Source of the DNA: Mesocentrotus franciscanus
Lineage: Eukaryota > Echinodermata > Echinoidea > Camarodonta > Strongylocentrotidae
Assembly (NCBI GenBank): GCA_037976565.1
Contig: CP137681.1
Coordinates: 30,012,707-30,076,706, forward strand
DNA: 64,000 nt
Direction: 5' to 3'
Positions 42,606 to 53,238 of this stretch are shown one piece after another. Position numbers and translations under genes: made by a program. Position 1 is the stretch's first letter. Each line of letters opens with the position of its first letter. The notes below the pieces were generated by a model. It was not told where the DNA came from. It worked only from the letters and a program-made list of their open reading frames with translations, and did no database searches.

Positions 42606-44664
42606 TCAAACAAAATCAGATAATACATTAGGAAGTCTAAACAAAGGTTTACCAGTACATTTCCTGTTAACTTCTAGTCTCTTTCGTAGTTCAGAAGCAA
42701 ATAAAAAACTCAAACTGGATTCTCTATTATCAACACCCTTATAATTTCGTAACAAAATCGATTTATAAACTGTCCAAAAATCTATGGTAATCAAATCGTC
42801 TTTTTCGTTATGTTCGATATTTGTTATCAAAATATCAATGTTAATGACAACATGCTTGTGAAAAACTTTTTTAATCAACCAGGTAACATATGCCCAAAAG
42901 GTTTTATTTAATTTACACGTGACCAAGGCATGTATCATATCTTCATCTACCCGACAAGTATTGCATTTTGCATCTTCACTCATTCTCCATTTACATAAAT
43001 TTCTTTTCACAGGCAATAAGACAAGTTATACAACACTTTAAAATTAAATTCTCTCAATTTGTTTTCTTTTACTTGTAATAATTTCCGTTCAAAACATATC
43101 TTCCGTTTTGTATTCATCCTTAAAATATTTTTCCATAAGAAACACCATTGTGTATTTACCCCTTCCTGCTGTATCAGATGGTCATAACAATATCATGACG
43201 TTATATCACTTAAGCCCTTTACAGTTTTACCTACTTTAATTTGGGAATAGTTAGCGGTGATACATCTTGCTTTTATGATTGGATATTTGGGCAAGCCAAA
43301 TTTTAGGTATGGCTTGACGTAATTTTGCATAATCAAATATTGCAGATCTTTTGCTATTTATACATTTCGATAAAGCTATTACACTGCAAAAACCAGAGTG
43401 TTAAATTTAACACCAAGGGTGTTAAATTTAACACTTTCTTGGTATCTATATCGTGCAACTCCTCTGGTGTTACTTAACACCATTTTCTGGAATTAGATAA
43501 TTTCAATTCCACTTTTGGTGTTAATATTTGACAACTCCTACTGGTGTAGATTAACACCAATATCTGGAATCATAACAAATTCAATTCCACTTTTGGTGTT
43601 TATATTCTTGTTGATCCATTAGAGATTTTTCTATGTATGTCTAATGGTCCCACATTCCATTTTCCCTATTATCGACCATTATCGACCAGGGTAGAGGAAC
43701 CAGTGGTAAACTGATAATTCATAATCGATGTTGGCAACTGTCCACCAATAGGTATATTATAATCTCCATTGCATTAACTCCATCACATAGATCATTTGAA
43801 GTAAATTCAAGATTAACATGTATGTGGTACAGGCTGGTACACATATATATATATAATAAACATGCATGTTGTTTCTTGGTTAGTAATCATATAATCAATA
43901 TATCTATTGCTAAAACGTTAATATAATTGTAACAAGATCGGACATATAATCTATTGGTCAATAATTGCCAAAGGAAAATACAAATCACAAAATTGATGTG
44001 CATTGTCATAATTTGCTTAACAAATCATGATAAATGTATTTTTCTGTGAACACGTGTAAAGTAATCATTAAGCGCGCGTACACTTTGTGAAAACTTATTC
44101 GACCAATCAACCGCCTTAAACGAAATCACGTGATGATACTTTCAACACCAAGCATAAAACAACACCATGTTACTTAACACCCAGTAATTATTAATGCATG
44201 CTTAAATCTGACCGGTGTTAAAAATAACACCAATGGTGTCAAAAAAATTCAATACCATACTGGTGTTAGAAATTTAACACCCTGGTTTTTGCAGTGTATT
44301 TCTTCCACACTTATAAATCCTCCATTAACAGACAAAATAATGTCTTCCAAACGGATTACTCCACTATGAAACCATTCTTTATAGAACAACGGTGTTTTAT
44401 TGAAAACAATATATTGATTGTGCCATAAAATATTATTTTCAACCGGGACTTTCTTTCCCAATAATCTTTTATCAACCAGAGTCCAAGCACGAATGTTCTT
44501 AATGTTTTTAATAACCAAACATGCCAACTGGGGTCATTAATGTTAGGTAGACATAACAAAATTGAAACTTCTAAAAATTGAGAAATGTTGATTCCCAACG
44601 TCCTTAAAAAAAGAAGAGATTCGTTTCGTGTGAGCTTTATCTTGTTTTTCTTTGAAATATACAT
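42606..44664 (-). pseudogene. L1/Tx1-like LINE ORF2, C-terminal part, copy 1
   Basis: On -, frames at 44664-44249 and 43016-42606 encode the end of a LINE ORF2. Features are NQYIVFNKTPLFYKEWFHSG, then past the insertion LLPVKRNLCKWRMSEDAKC and the zinc-knuckle-like CNTCRVDEDMIHALVTC (C-x2-C...H...C), typical of L1/Tx1-clade C-termini. The RT core is absent (5' truncation) and the frame is split by a 915-base DNA element (43382-44296) plus frameshifts. The stop is at 42606. Confidence 0.75.
43382..44296. mobile_element. TA-flanked DNA element, CACTGCAAAAACC termini, 915 bases
   Basis: Starts CACTGCAAAAACCAG and ends CTGGTTTTTGCAGTG, with TA on each side (43380-43381, 44297-44298). The duplicate segment at 61560-61570 reads GCTATTATTTCTTCC, the exact empty site with one TA. 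Subterminal GTGTTAAATTTAACAC palindromes recur on both ends (TGGTGTTA...TAACACC words throughout). No transposase frame, so a Tc1/mariner-type non-autonomous element is inferred. Confidence 0.93.
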
Positions 44665-45109
44665 GTACGAAATTCAGATATCAATAAATTCATTATCCAA
44701 TACAATCGATTATCATCCCATTTGACCCTTGATTTGTCTTACCTTAGTAGAATTTGTACTCTGCTCGTATCTTGAAACGCGTGGAAGGTTTCTTATTTGC
44801 ACACAAAATATTGATAGATGGAAAATGCTTCAGTGCAATAGGTACATGTACATGTAGTTTATTTAATGAACGACACTACAATTTGGCGGCTGGTTGAAAT
44901 TGATTTCTGTTCGAGATGTTATAGAGCGGGTGCGTTCCTGAAGGAGCATTACAGACAATGGCTGGCTGCATTTGTGTGGATAGATGTTGTATACCATCGG
45001 ACCAATCAGAGAGCAGCATAATGTGTACCTATCCTCATTTCCATGTGTACATCAATTTGGCGATATATATAAATATTATAAAGGGTCTATTTACGAAGTA
45101 ATATGCAGC

Positions 45110-45500
45110 GGCGAACCTAGGGTTTCTGAAGGGGAACCAACGTTTGCGGAAAGCGCGCTGCCAGCGCGTTAGCGCTAGCCTTTCCGGATGAGGTCCAGGG
45201 CCCGCCTTGTGGCCCCTATTGTGGTGCAGAGCCCCAGACGTTCTCGAGTTTTAGCAATTCAGAACCTTCAAAATAGCCGTCTTGGGCGAGAAAAAAAACA
45301 TACACTCTCTTTTGGACAATTTATATACAACAAAGGGTTGTCTTGGGAATCATCGTTATCTTTGCGGATGGGGTCGTGGGGGCATATCCCCTGCCGGAGG
45401 ACCAAAGAACGGAGCCCCCGGAAGCTCTCGAGTTTAAGACTTCAGCATCTTCAAGATAGCCGTCACGAGCGATAGAAATATTAATTTTCTCCTTGATATT
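45110..45500. mobile_element. hAT-like terminal region inside the duplication, copy 1
   Basis: CAGCGGCGAACCTAGGG resembles hAT-type CAG-starting ends. It is followed by CAGCGCGTTAGCGCTAGCC and two units of a GGATGxGGTC...CCCCxGAxG...GAGTTTxAG...TTCAxxAxxTTCA type. Repeated in copy 2 at 62380-62740. Confidence 0.5.
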
Positions 45501-45814
45501 CACACAGCCCCTATAATTTCATTTTAGAATTTATCTCTAAAAACAATTTTTTATAGAACTGGTTTTTCCGTACTGTTCTACCAAGGACAACATCCTCCCT
45601 GGTTTCTATTTCGTCCGAAATTTTTGTAGGAACATGTCGAGCCAACTCATCGGCAATGTAATCTGTACGTATAACTTTTAGTTTCATCGTCTTTATCTCT
45701 CTCTCTCTCTCTACCTCTCCTTTCCCTCTTTCCTCCTATCTCCTTCTCTTTTACCTTGGTTTCTCTCTTTTTTCAATTTTCCCCTTCGTTTAGGCCGCCC
45801 AAAAGGTGAGGGTC

Positions 45815-46015
45815 GCAATTATACTAATCGAGGTGTTCATGCCATGGCTCATTGATTGGATAATGATGATAATCGTGCATGATTCATTGCACTTCTGGTC
45901 GCCATGGCGTTCATTTTTCTCATCTCGTTTCTATTTGTTATCAAAGTTGAGAATTAATGTTTTCATTTTGGCAGGCTGTTGGTTTCTTTCGGGGTATCTA
46001 TTAATAAAAAAATAA
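45815..46015. repeat. Dispersed repeat R2, copy 1
   Basis: AATTATACTAATCGAGGTGT...CTTCTGGTCGCCATGGCGTT...TCATTTTGGCAGGCTGTTGG. Two further copies open the tandem units at 46975 and 48930. Confidence 0.8.
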
Positions 46016-46465
46016 TTAAAAAATAATAATTATTCGTCCTTTATAAAAATGTCTATTATAAGCCTTAAAATATTTAGGGAATATGGCATGTAATTTTCTT
46101 CAAATTGCTTGATTAAATCAATTGTCTGCATGGATACACAGCCTGTCCGGACACATATAGACTTAAACTATCATGCGTTAACGTAGTACCGGATACTTAA
46201 CGATATTTGTCCGAACTACAGAAAAGTTTCCAATCGAAATGTTTTGAAAAGATTGGTGACATTCAAACTAAATACCGATAGTTGAAGTCCACTTACCATG
46301 AAGCGGTGAATCTGCGGGGTTAAATGAGCAACATCTCATAAAATACAAAAACAGATGGAAGCAAATGATTACAATTCAAAATATAATTATGTTTTGATGT
46401 GACACTAGCTGCAAAAACTGAATTTGGAAACGGGAGGGAAAAAAGGACTGAAAGAGAGTGAGAGT

Positions 46466-46496
<31 letters not shown>

Positions 46497-46970
46497 AGAG
46501 CGTGGGAGAGAGAGAGAGAGAGAGAGATAGAGGAAAGAGAGAGAGGGAGAGAGAAAGGGGGAGAGAAAGGGGGAGAAGGAAATAAAATGAAAATACATCC
46601 TTTTGGACTAACTCTATGGCGATGTTAAGGGGGTCCATGAAAGAGGGTGTGCTTATTTCTAATTGTCAAGATCGTTATCACAATTATATTTCTTGGCTGT
46701 AACGAATATAATAATATACATGAAGTAGTGTCTCTATATATTTTTTCTGTATTTGATATTAGTATTAGTTTGTAGATGAATCGAGCTTTATCATTGGCAT
46801 GTTAAAGTATTTTTGTTAATGATAATTATAGTGATGTCGTCAACTATTGAGGCAATTTTCTGTTCAAGGCTTTTTTTTTCTCTTTTTGTTGTTGCATTTT
46901 AGCAATACATATTGGCCTCGAACGGCGGAAATTGTTTTTGAATGATTGATAGACATCACTATGCTAACAT
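46016..46970. other. Intergenic; (GA)n near 46445-46580
   Basis: Apart from the GA repeat, whose CT-strand frames are artefacts, nothing recognisable. Confidence 0.5.
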
Positions 46971-46974
46971 GCTT

Positions 46975-47815
46975 TCTCACCTTCTGTATTTATCAGTTTA
47001 TTATCGCCTGCTTATCCTAATCATAGTAGGATTAAATTCGGTTTTCAACAATTATACTAATCGAGGTGTTCATGCCATGGCTCGTTGATTGGATAATGAG
47101 GATATGTGTATGTCGTGCTCGATTCATTGCACTTCTGGTCGCCATGGCGTTCATTCTTTCTCATCTCGTTTCTATTTGTTATCAATGCTGAGAAATAGTT
47201 ATTTGTTTCATTTTGGCAGGCTGTTGGTTTCTTTCGGGGGGGGGGGTATCTATTAGTTTAAAAAAAATCATATTGTTTGTATACGATAGCGGATTCAGTG
47301 GAAATGATTAAAAACCCAATACTTTGACGGTTATACAATATTTAGATTGGCAGTGTTTGCCTTAATATGTAATAGAATGAATCCCCCGGACATATTATCG
47401 ATAATCAGAGTACATTGATGAGCATTAACAAAACTCTCTCTATCGCTACGTTGTATTTCTTAAGAGTGTATTTTCGGTATTTACATTACCAGTGTCCTTA
47501 CAGGAAGATATTAGCAGTTCATCGAATATATCATACAGTCATGAACCCATAAACATGCAGAACAAAATTTTGTTTGGAAATCGTTCCTCTTTGCTAACCT
47601 TCTTCTTTATTTGGTTTCAAAACATAATTCACAATCATTAAATTGGATTCTCAGATGTAACACATACAGTTACATTTAATTTCACAGTAACCAACAGCAA
47701 AGTAGGAATGAAAGCAATCTTGAACGTTTTGCAACAAAATTCAATATTCGAATTCCAAACGTCATATTTGTAAATGGAACGGAGTTTTGACCGATGCTGA
47801 GCACATAAAGGCCTG
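46975..47815. repeat. Tandem segmental duplication, unit 1
   Basis: Similar to 48930-49832 over its whole length: CTTATCCTAATCATAGTAG, the R2 block, AACCCAATACTTTGACGGTT, GAGTACATTGATGAGCATTA and GAAATCGTTCCTCTTTGCTA. Spacing between units is about 1,960 bases. No gene. Confidence 0.88.
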
Positions 47816-48012
47816 TATTGTTACTACGAAAACACTCTAGCATATCCTATCATTCTGTACTATATATTATCGACCATTTAAAATGCAGGTACAGATTCTT
47901 AACGGTACAAACGCTTCGTACTTATATCGGACATCGTCAAATTATATATCCCAGTTAGGAATCTATAGTCCACCGCTATAAATCTGCTCAAAACTCCCAG
48001 AATTTAGATATT

Positions 48013-48147
48013 AGTGGGAACGTGCCTTCAGCAACCTAGCACCTTCATTATGGAATGTGCTTCCTCTCCAGCTCCGAGATGCACCCTCCAGCAACGATTT
48101 TAAGCAGTCTCTAAAAAGCACATCTTCTCCTCCCTTTTGTAACTGAG
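48013..48147 (+). pseudogene. LINE ORF2 C-terminal relic
   Basis: Translation reads ERAFSNLAPSLWNVLPLQLR then SSNDFKQSLKSTSSPPF before a stop. The LWN.LP..LR...S...FK..LK pattern is the end of a CR1/RTE-group ORF2. It lies between the two tandem units. Confidence 0.6.
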
Positions 48148-48929
48148 TTCCAGTTAACATTATGTTATTTATTAAGGTACTATTTTGTCACGTCATATTT
48201 TCTCCTTCAATTAAGCATAGCATTTTCTTCAATTATGTATGCATAGTCATATTTTCTTAACTTGTTTAATTACGTTAGCATAAATATTCCAAATTGTCAT
48301 ATTAAATAATTTTTGTCTTGTCTTGATCTATAATCATTTAAGTAAAAATATAATTATATCACAGAGATGGCAACATAGTATGCGCTACATAAGCCTTACA
48401 TTTGTATTGATTTTATATTTAGCACTCTTCACGATGCAGGAAAAAGAATCCCATGTTAATTTTTTAAAATTAAAATATACTTAAAAGTAAGCTGCTATAA
48501 ACGCATATTTATATTTATAGAGTAAAATCTATCTGAAGAAGTAGAAATACTTTATTTGTAATACACCTAAGTACAAGAAAATTTAAGGAAATAATTGTTG
48601 GATTACAAAAAAAAAGTAAAGTAATTTTGATGCAAACCGGTTCACCTTGGTATCATCAGTTTCATTTCTAAATTCTTCCTCCAAAATGGATTTTTGAAAT
48701 CTCTCGTGAACTTAATGTGCGTGCAGTGTATATTCACTAAAGTACTCGCAAACATGAATTATTTCTATAACACTCTAACTTGATTGGATATCAAACTAAG
48801 ACCCTTACAGGGGAAATTCAAAATGTAAGGAATGTAAGGCATCTAGCGTTACGATTTAAAAAAAGACAGTCATACGCATTTAAACTTTAAAATATGGTGA
48901 CGTTTCCTCAATAGTTTGTTTGCTTGCGC

Positions 48930-49832
48930 TTTCTCAACACTACATTCATCGTTTATGATCAACTTCTTATCCTAATCATAGTAGAATTGAATTTGGTTTT
49001 CATTTATTATACTAATAGAGGTGTTCATGCCATGGTTCATTGAATAGATTATGATGATATGAGTATGTCGTGCACGATTCATGCAATGAATTCCATTGCA
49101 ATTCTGGTCGCCACGGCGTCCATTCTTTCTCATCGTTTCTATTTGTTACCAATGCTGATAAATAATTGTTTCATTTTGGCAGGTTTCCAGTTCAGTGAAA
49201 GATACATTTTTTAGGGGTATTTTATGTCCTTTTTTCTGGGGTGGGGCAATTATTAGTAAAAATCGAATCAAATTATTTGTGTACGATTGTGGATTAAGTG
49301 GAAAGGATTAAAACCCAATACTTTAACGGTTATACAATATTTATATTTGAACTGTTTGTCTAAAATATGTGATAGAAACAATCTCCCGAAAATGCCGATA
49401 GTCAGAGTACATTGATGAGCATTATAAACCAAACTCCCTTTATCGCTAGGTTGTATTTATTATGGGTGTATTTTCGGTATCTAAATTTCCAATATATCTT
49501 CACAGAAAGACATTAGAAGTCTATTGAATATAATACAGACATTAACCCATAAACATACAAAACAAGCTACTGTTCGGAAATCGTTCCTCTTTGCTAACCT
49601 TCTTCCAACCGCATATAGCATTATTTGGTTTCAAAACATAATGCACAACCATCACAATGGATTCTCTCATTGTTAAAGTGTATCACGTGCATTTTAATTT
49701 CATCTCACAGCAAGCAACATCAAGGTAAATAGGAGTGAAAGCTATCATGGTTATCATGGCAACAGAATGCAAATATCTAAAAACCGAAAAGTCATGTTTC
49801 TAAATGTAATGGAGTCGGACCAGTGCTGAGTA
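48930..49832. repeat. Tandem segmental duplication, unit 2
   Basis: Partner of 46975-47815 with about 10-15 percent visible divergence and small indels; similarity stops at GCTGAGTA near 49832 where a LINE relic begins. Confidence 0.88.
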
Positions 49833-50005
49833 ACAGTAATTATGTTTTAAGACATTCATATTTTAAAATCAAACTACCACCGGTTAAAAGTAACTTTAAA
49901 AAGAGAAGTCTGCAATACAGAGGGGCAAAACGATGGAATGAGTTACCTAACGATGTAAAAGCTTTGAGCTTTTGCAGTTTCAAATTGGACAGTAGAGTGA
50001 GATAG
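49826..50005 (+). pseudogene. LINE ORF2 C-terminal relic
   Basis: Reads YVLRHSYFKIKLPP, then KKRSLQYRGAKRWNELPNDV and FCSFKL before a stop at 50003. YRGAKRWNELP is the standard C-terminal motif of CR1/Jockey-group ORF2. Truncated at both ends. Confidence 0.65.
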
Positions 50006-50023
50006 TATTGTATTGACTCCTTT

Positions 50024-50025
<2 letters not shown>

Positions 50026-50055
<30 letters not shown>

Positions 50056-50172
50056 GCTCTGTCTCTAACTCTCTCTCTCTCTCTCTCTCTTCTTCTCTCT
50101 CTCTCTCCCTCTCCCTCATATCTCTCTTCCTATCCCTCTCTATCTTTCTATCTCTCTCTCTCTCTCTCTCTG
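50026..50172. repeat. (CT)n microsatellite
   Basis: Nearly uninterrupted CTCTCT with minor interruptions. Confidence 0.95.
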
Positions 50173-50407
50173 GTATGCCTCTTGTTCGCAATCAGTGCAA
50201 TATGCTGTGCAATCACACTAGCTGCCCATTAAATATAGTTATAATCAATGTTTGCCAGTTTGCTCATTTAAATATATATCAATTGTTAATTTTCAATTCC
50301 TAATTTTAACTTAACTTTTACTTTTATTTCATTTTATATTTGTATTTATTAATTATTATATTATGTTGTTCATCACGCTCGTTACATTTATCTTCATTAT
50401 ATTCATC

Positions 50408-50710
50408 TCGGATTACAAAATGGGTGCCATCTTTGGAATTGTTTTGAGTATAAGGTTACTCATAACCTTTATGATAATTTAAAGCACACTAGTGAATATC
50501 CTGACCTCTTAAACATACATTTAATCTGGCAAATTACCAAGAGTAGCTCACTTCCGGTCAGTTTTAGGAGAATGGCGGATATTTTGGACGCCTTCTGGAT
50601 GTACAGGCATTTTGGTGGCCATAACCCATTGTATGTGGTATGAATGGATTCTTCGACCCCCGAAACCTAGGTATAGACAATAGAATCACATTTCCAACAT
50701 CCACACTAAC
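50408..50710. repeat. Dispersed repeat R1, copy 3
   Basis: CATCTCGGATTACAAAATGG through GAATATCCTGACCTCTTAAA is almost identical to 42165-42262; the rest (GCGGATATTTTGGACGCC, ACCTAGGTATAGACAATAGA) matches 39280-39420 inverted. Confidence 0.8.
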
Positions 50711-51330
50711 AAACCTTGCTGAAAATATATAGTAGACAACACTGCACACAGAAATGGGACACCTCATCTTTTTTCTTTCTCTCTCTCTCTCTCCCTATTT
50801 TGTTAATAACACCATTCGATAAAGCGCCACCCTCTTCCAGAGCGTTGCTACTCTACTGTTTCGCAGCTTGCTTATTGCATTTGGAGAGGATGTCAACCGA
50901 AAATCAAAGAAATTTCACCTAATTTGCCCGCTTTGTACTCTTCTAATTGAATAAGACCATATTTTATTCATCCCCTTCCAATCAAATGTTCATACAATAA
51001 TTCATTATAGGACAGGTCACCTAATTTCAAACTAACTGAATTTCATCGAGAATGACAAGAGTAACGTATTTTGTCACCCTGTAACCTTGATTCAGCATGA
51101 AATGGTTTGTTGAATAATTGCCTTCTTGTTCTTTCCTGATGGATGCATCGTGATGACAACGTATTCAGATCAGATTCAGATTAATTTTATATGTCTATTT
51201 CAGCTTGATGACAGCCACCTCCGGCTCCCAAACATGTCTTAATGTTGAACGGCGTGTATAATTATGGTGTTTTTGTGCAGTATCATATGCAAGGTTCTAT
51301 AGAGGTGTGCAACCTAGATAGGCCGCTACA
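50711..51330. other. Intergenic, no gene supported
   Basis: No recognisable coding or repeat feature apart from a short CT run near 50774. Confidence 0.35.
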
Positions 51331-51332
51331 AG

Positions 51333-52365
51333 TAATGCCTGGATTACATTTGCCCCGGGCGCCGTACGGGCTACGATGTTTGTGTTTACATTATCTACGA
51401 GCATCGCGTCATTTCTTGCAGGGCAAATCCGTACAGAAGCTGCTCGGAGATAGTTAGGAAATCGTGCAATTTCAATGCAGTAGCCGTGCAGTCTCCGCAG
51501 CCTCCTCCGCACGGAAATCGTACGGAGCCCTTGCAGCTTCCGTGCAAAGGTTGTGCGGAGAAGGCGCGGTGACCGTGCAGCCGTCGTGCCGTTTTGAAGC
51601 GTTTTTTGGCCTCCATGTTCACCGAAAAGTCGTGCGTTTGCTGCACGATCCGCGCGAGTCCTCCGCGCGATGTCCGTGCGGGGATTGTGCAATGACACCT
51701 ACGACATGTCTACGGACTACGGGCTTACGATTTTTCAAATTTGTATAACTTTCTGCGAAACAAAATCGTAGAGGCCGCGGAGCCTGTGAATCCGTACGAA
51801 AATCTCACGGCCGCCTCCTGCCTCTGTACGGAGGCCGCACGGAAAAGGGGATACGGGCAGGATACGGGCTCCGTAGACTAATCGCAGGCCAAATATAATC
51901 CAGGCAATAATCGTGCAATTTCAATGCAGTAGCCGTGCAGTCTCCGCAGCCTCCGCACGGAAATCGTACGGAGCCCGTGCAGCTTCCGTGCAAAGTTTGC
52001 GCGGAGAAGGCGCGGTGACCGTGCAGCCGCCGTGCCGTTTTTAAGCGTTTTTTTGCCTCCATGTTCACCGGAAAATCGTGCGTTTGCTGCACGATCAGCG
52101 CGAGTCCTCCGCGCGATGCCCGTGCGGGGGTTGTGCAATGACACCTACGACATGTCTACGGACTACGGGCTTACGATTTTTCAAATTTGTATAACTTTCT
52201 GCAAAACAAAATCGTAGAGGCCACGGAGCCCCGCGGAGCCCGTGAATCCGTACGAAAATCTCACGGCCGCCTCCTGCCTCCGTACGGAGGTCGCACGGAA
52301 AAGGGGATACGGGCAGGATACGGGCTCCGTAGACTAATCGCAGGCCAAATGTAATCCAGGCATTA
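51333..52365. mobile_element. CpG-rich TIR element with internal tandem duplication
   Basis: TAATGCCTGGATTACATTTG at 51333-51352 is the exact inverted complement of 52346-52365, consistent with a TA target duplication and ATGCCTGG termini. The interior holds two copies of a unit of about 450 bases (51461-51905 and 51910-52358). The first copy ends in an internal terminus-like CCAAATATAATCCAGGCA. Composition is strikingly CpG-rich for this window (CCGTGCAG, CGTACGGAG words). Open frames on both strands are duplicated by-products; no transposase motif seen. Confidence 0.85.
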
Positions 52366-52594
52366 GGTGGTGTAACAGGTGTTGAATGTAGCATTCAACA
52401 TCTTCTTTACATTTGACGGTTGCACATTTTGCTTTGCATAATCTTTGATTTACATCTCGTTTGCATCTCATTTAAATTTCAGCTTATGGTCTCCATTTCT
52501 CTCTCCACTATCACACATCAAACTCATTGCAATTGCCACACTTTGTTTCATCCATTCCATTCCCACCCCACATGCTACCATTTCCATTCCGTTT

Positions 52595-53238
52595 CCACTT
52601 CACACGGTTCTGAAATTAGATAAAGTCTTGAATGATATCGCCAGCTTTAAAACAGATCTAGATGCAACTAATCGAGCAGTAGCTGAGTTACAAATCTCCG
52701 TATAAGCGATACTTCGGAAAGAGTTTCAATTGTAGAAAGGGCTACAATACCGAACGTCATCGAAGAAACCAGAAAATTGGTGGCAAATCTGGAAGAGAAT
52801 TTACTTCAACAGGAAATTCACATGAGGAAAATGAATCTTTTGCTATATGGAATCGACCAGAAGAAAGATGAAAATATTCTGACCGAAACGACGAAAGCTA
52901 TCGCCGAATTGCTCAACATTCCCTACGAAGAAGCTGAAAAAATTCCTGTCGCAAACGCTCATCGTCTTCCATCGGCCCGCAACTTCACCAAACCCAACAC
53001 ACCAAACCCCCCAAATCCCATAATCGTCCGCTTCGCGAGGATGAAGGATCGTGATGATGTTCTGAAGGCATTTGAACATCCTGGTTACGCCCGCCGTCGA
53101 CAATCTACAAGCGACAACGAAGCCGCTGTTGAAGTCAGACCCGCAATTACAGTGAGAACGGACCTACCACCATCCATGAAACGGGAACGTGGTCGCCTCT
53201 CCTCAATCGCCTACAAGCTCAGACAGGAGAAAAGCTGA
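52595..53238 (+). pseudogene. LINE ORF1-like protein, one frameshift
   Basis: First part (to about 52705) is a coiled-coil-like stretch (LDKVLNDIASFKTDLDATNR). A single-base shift then opens the second frame (LVANLEENLLQQEIHMRKMN LLLYGI..., ANAHRLP, NPIIVRFARMKDRDDVLKAF, RTDLPPSMKRERGRLSSIAY). Coiled coil followed by an RRM-like block and a basic C-terminal domain is the layout of L1-type ORF1 (Transposase_22-like) nucleic-acid-binding proteins, also found in some CR1/L2 elements. It would bind its own RNA as a chaperone. Confidence 0.7.

Larger units (their letters stand above)
42265..45855. repeat. Segmental duplication, copy 1
   Basis: Matches 60434-63142 throughout, from ACAAACCTTTTGTTACAATC to AGGTGTTCATGCCATGGCT, apart from the 915-base insertion at 43382-44296 and small indels. 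It includes the LINE remnant on - and the hAT-like block from 45110. Both copies diverge abruptly after CATGGCT. Confidence 0.92.

Noticed and set aside
51297..52394. Several 80-130 codon frames on both strands
   Set aside because: Paired duplicates inside a CpG-rich TIR element; no domain and no preferred strand.
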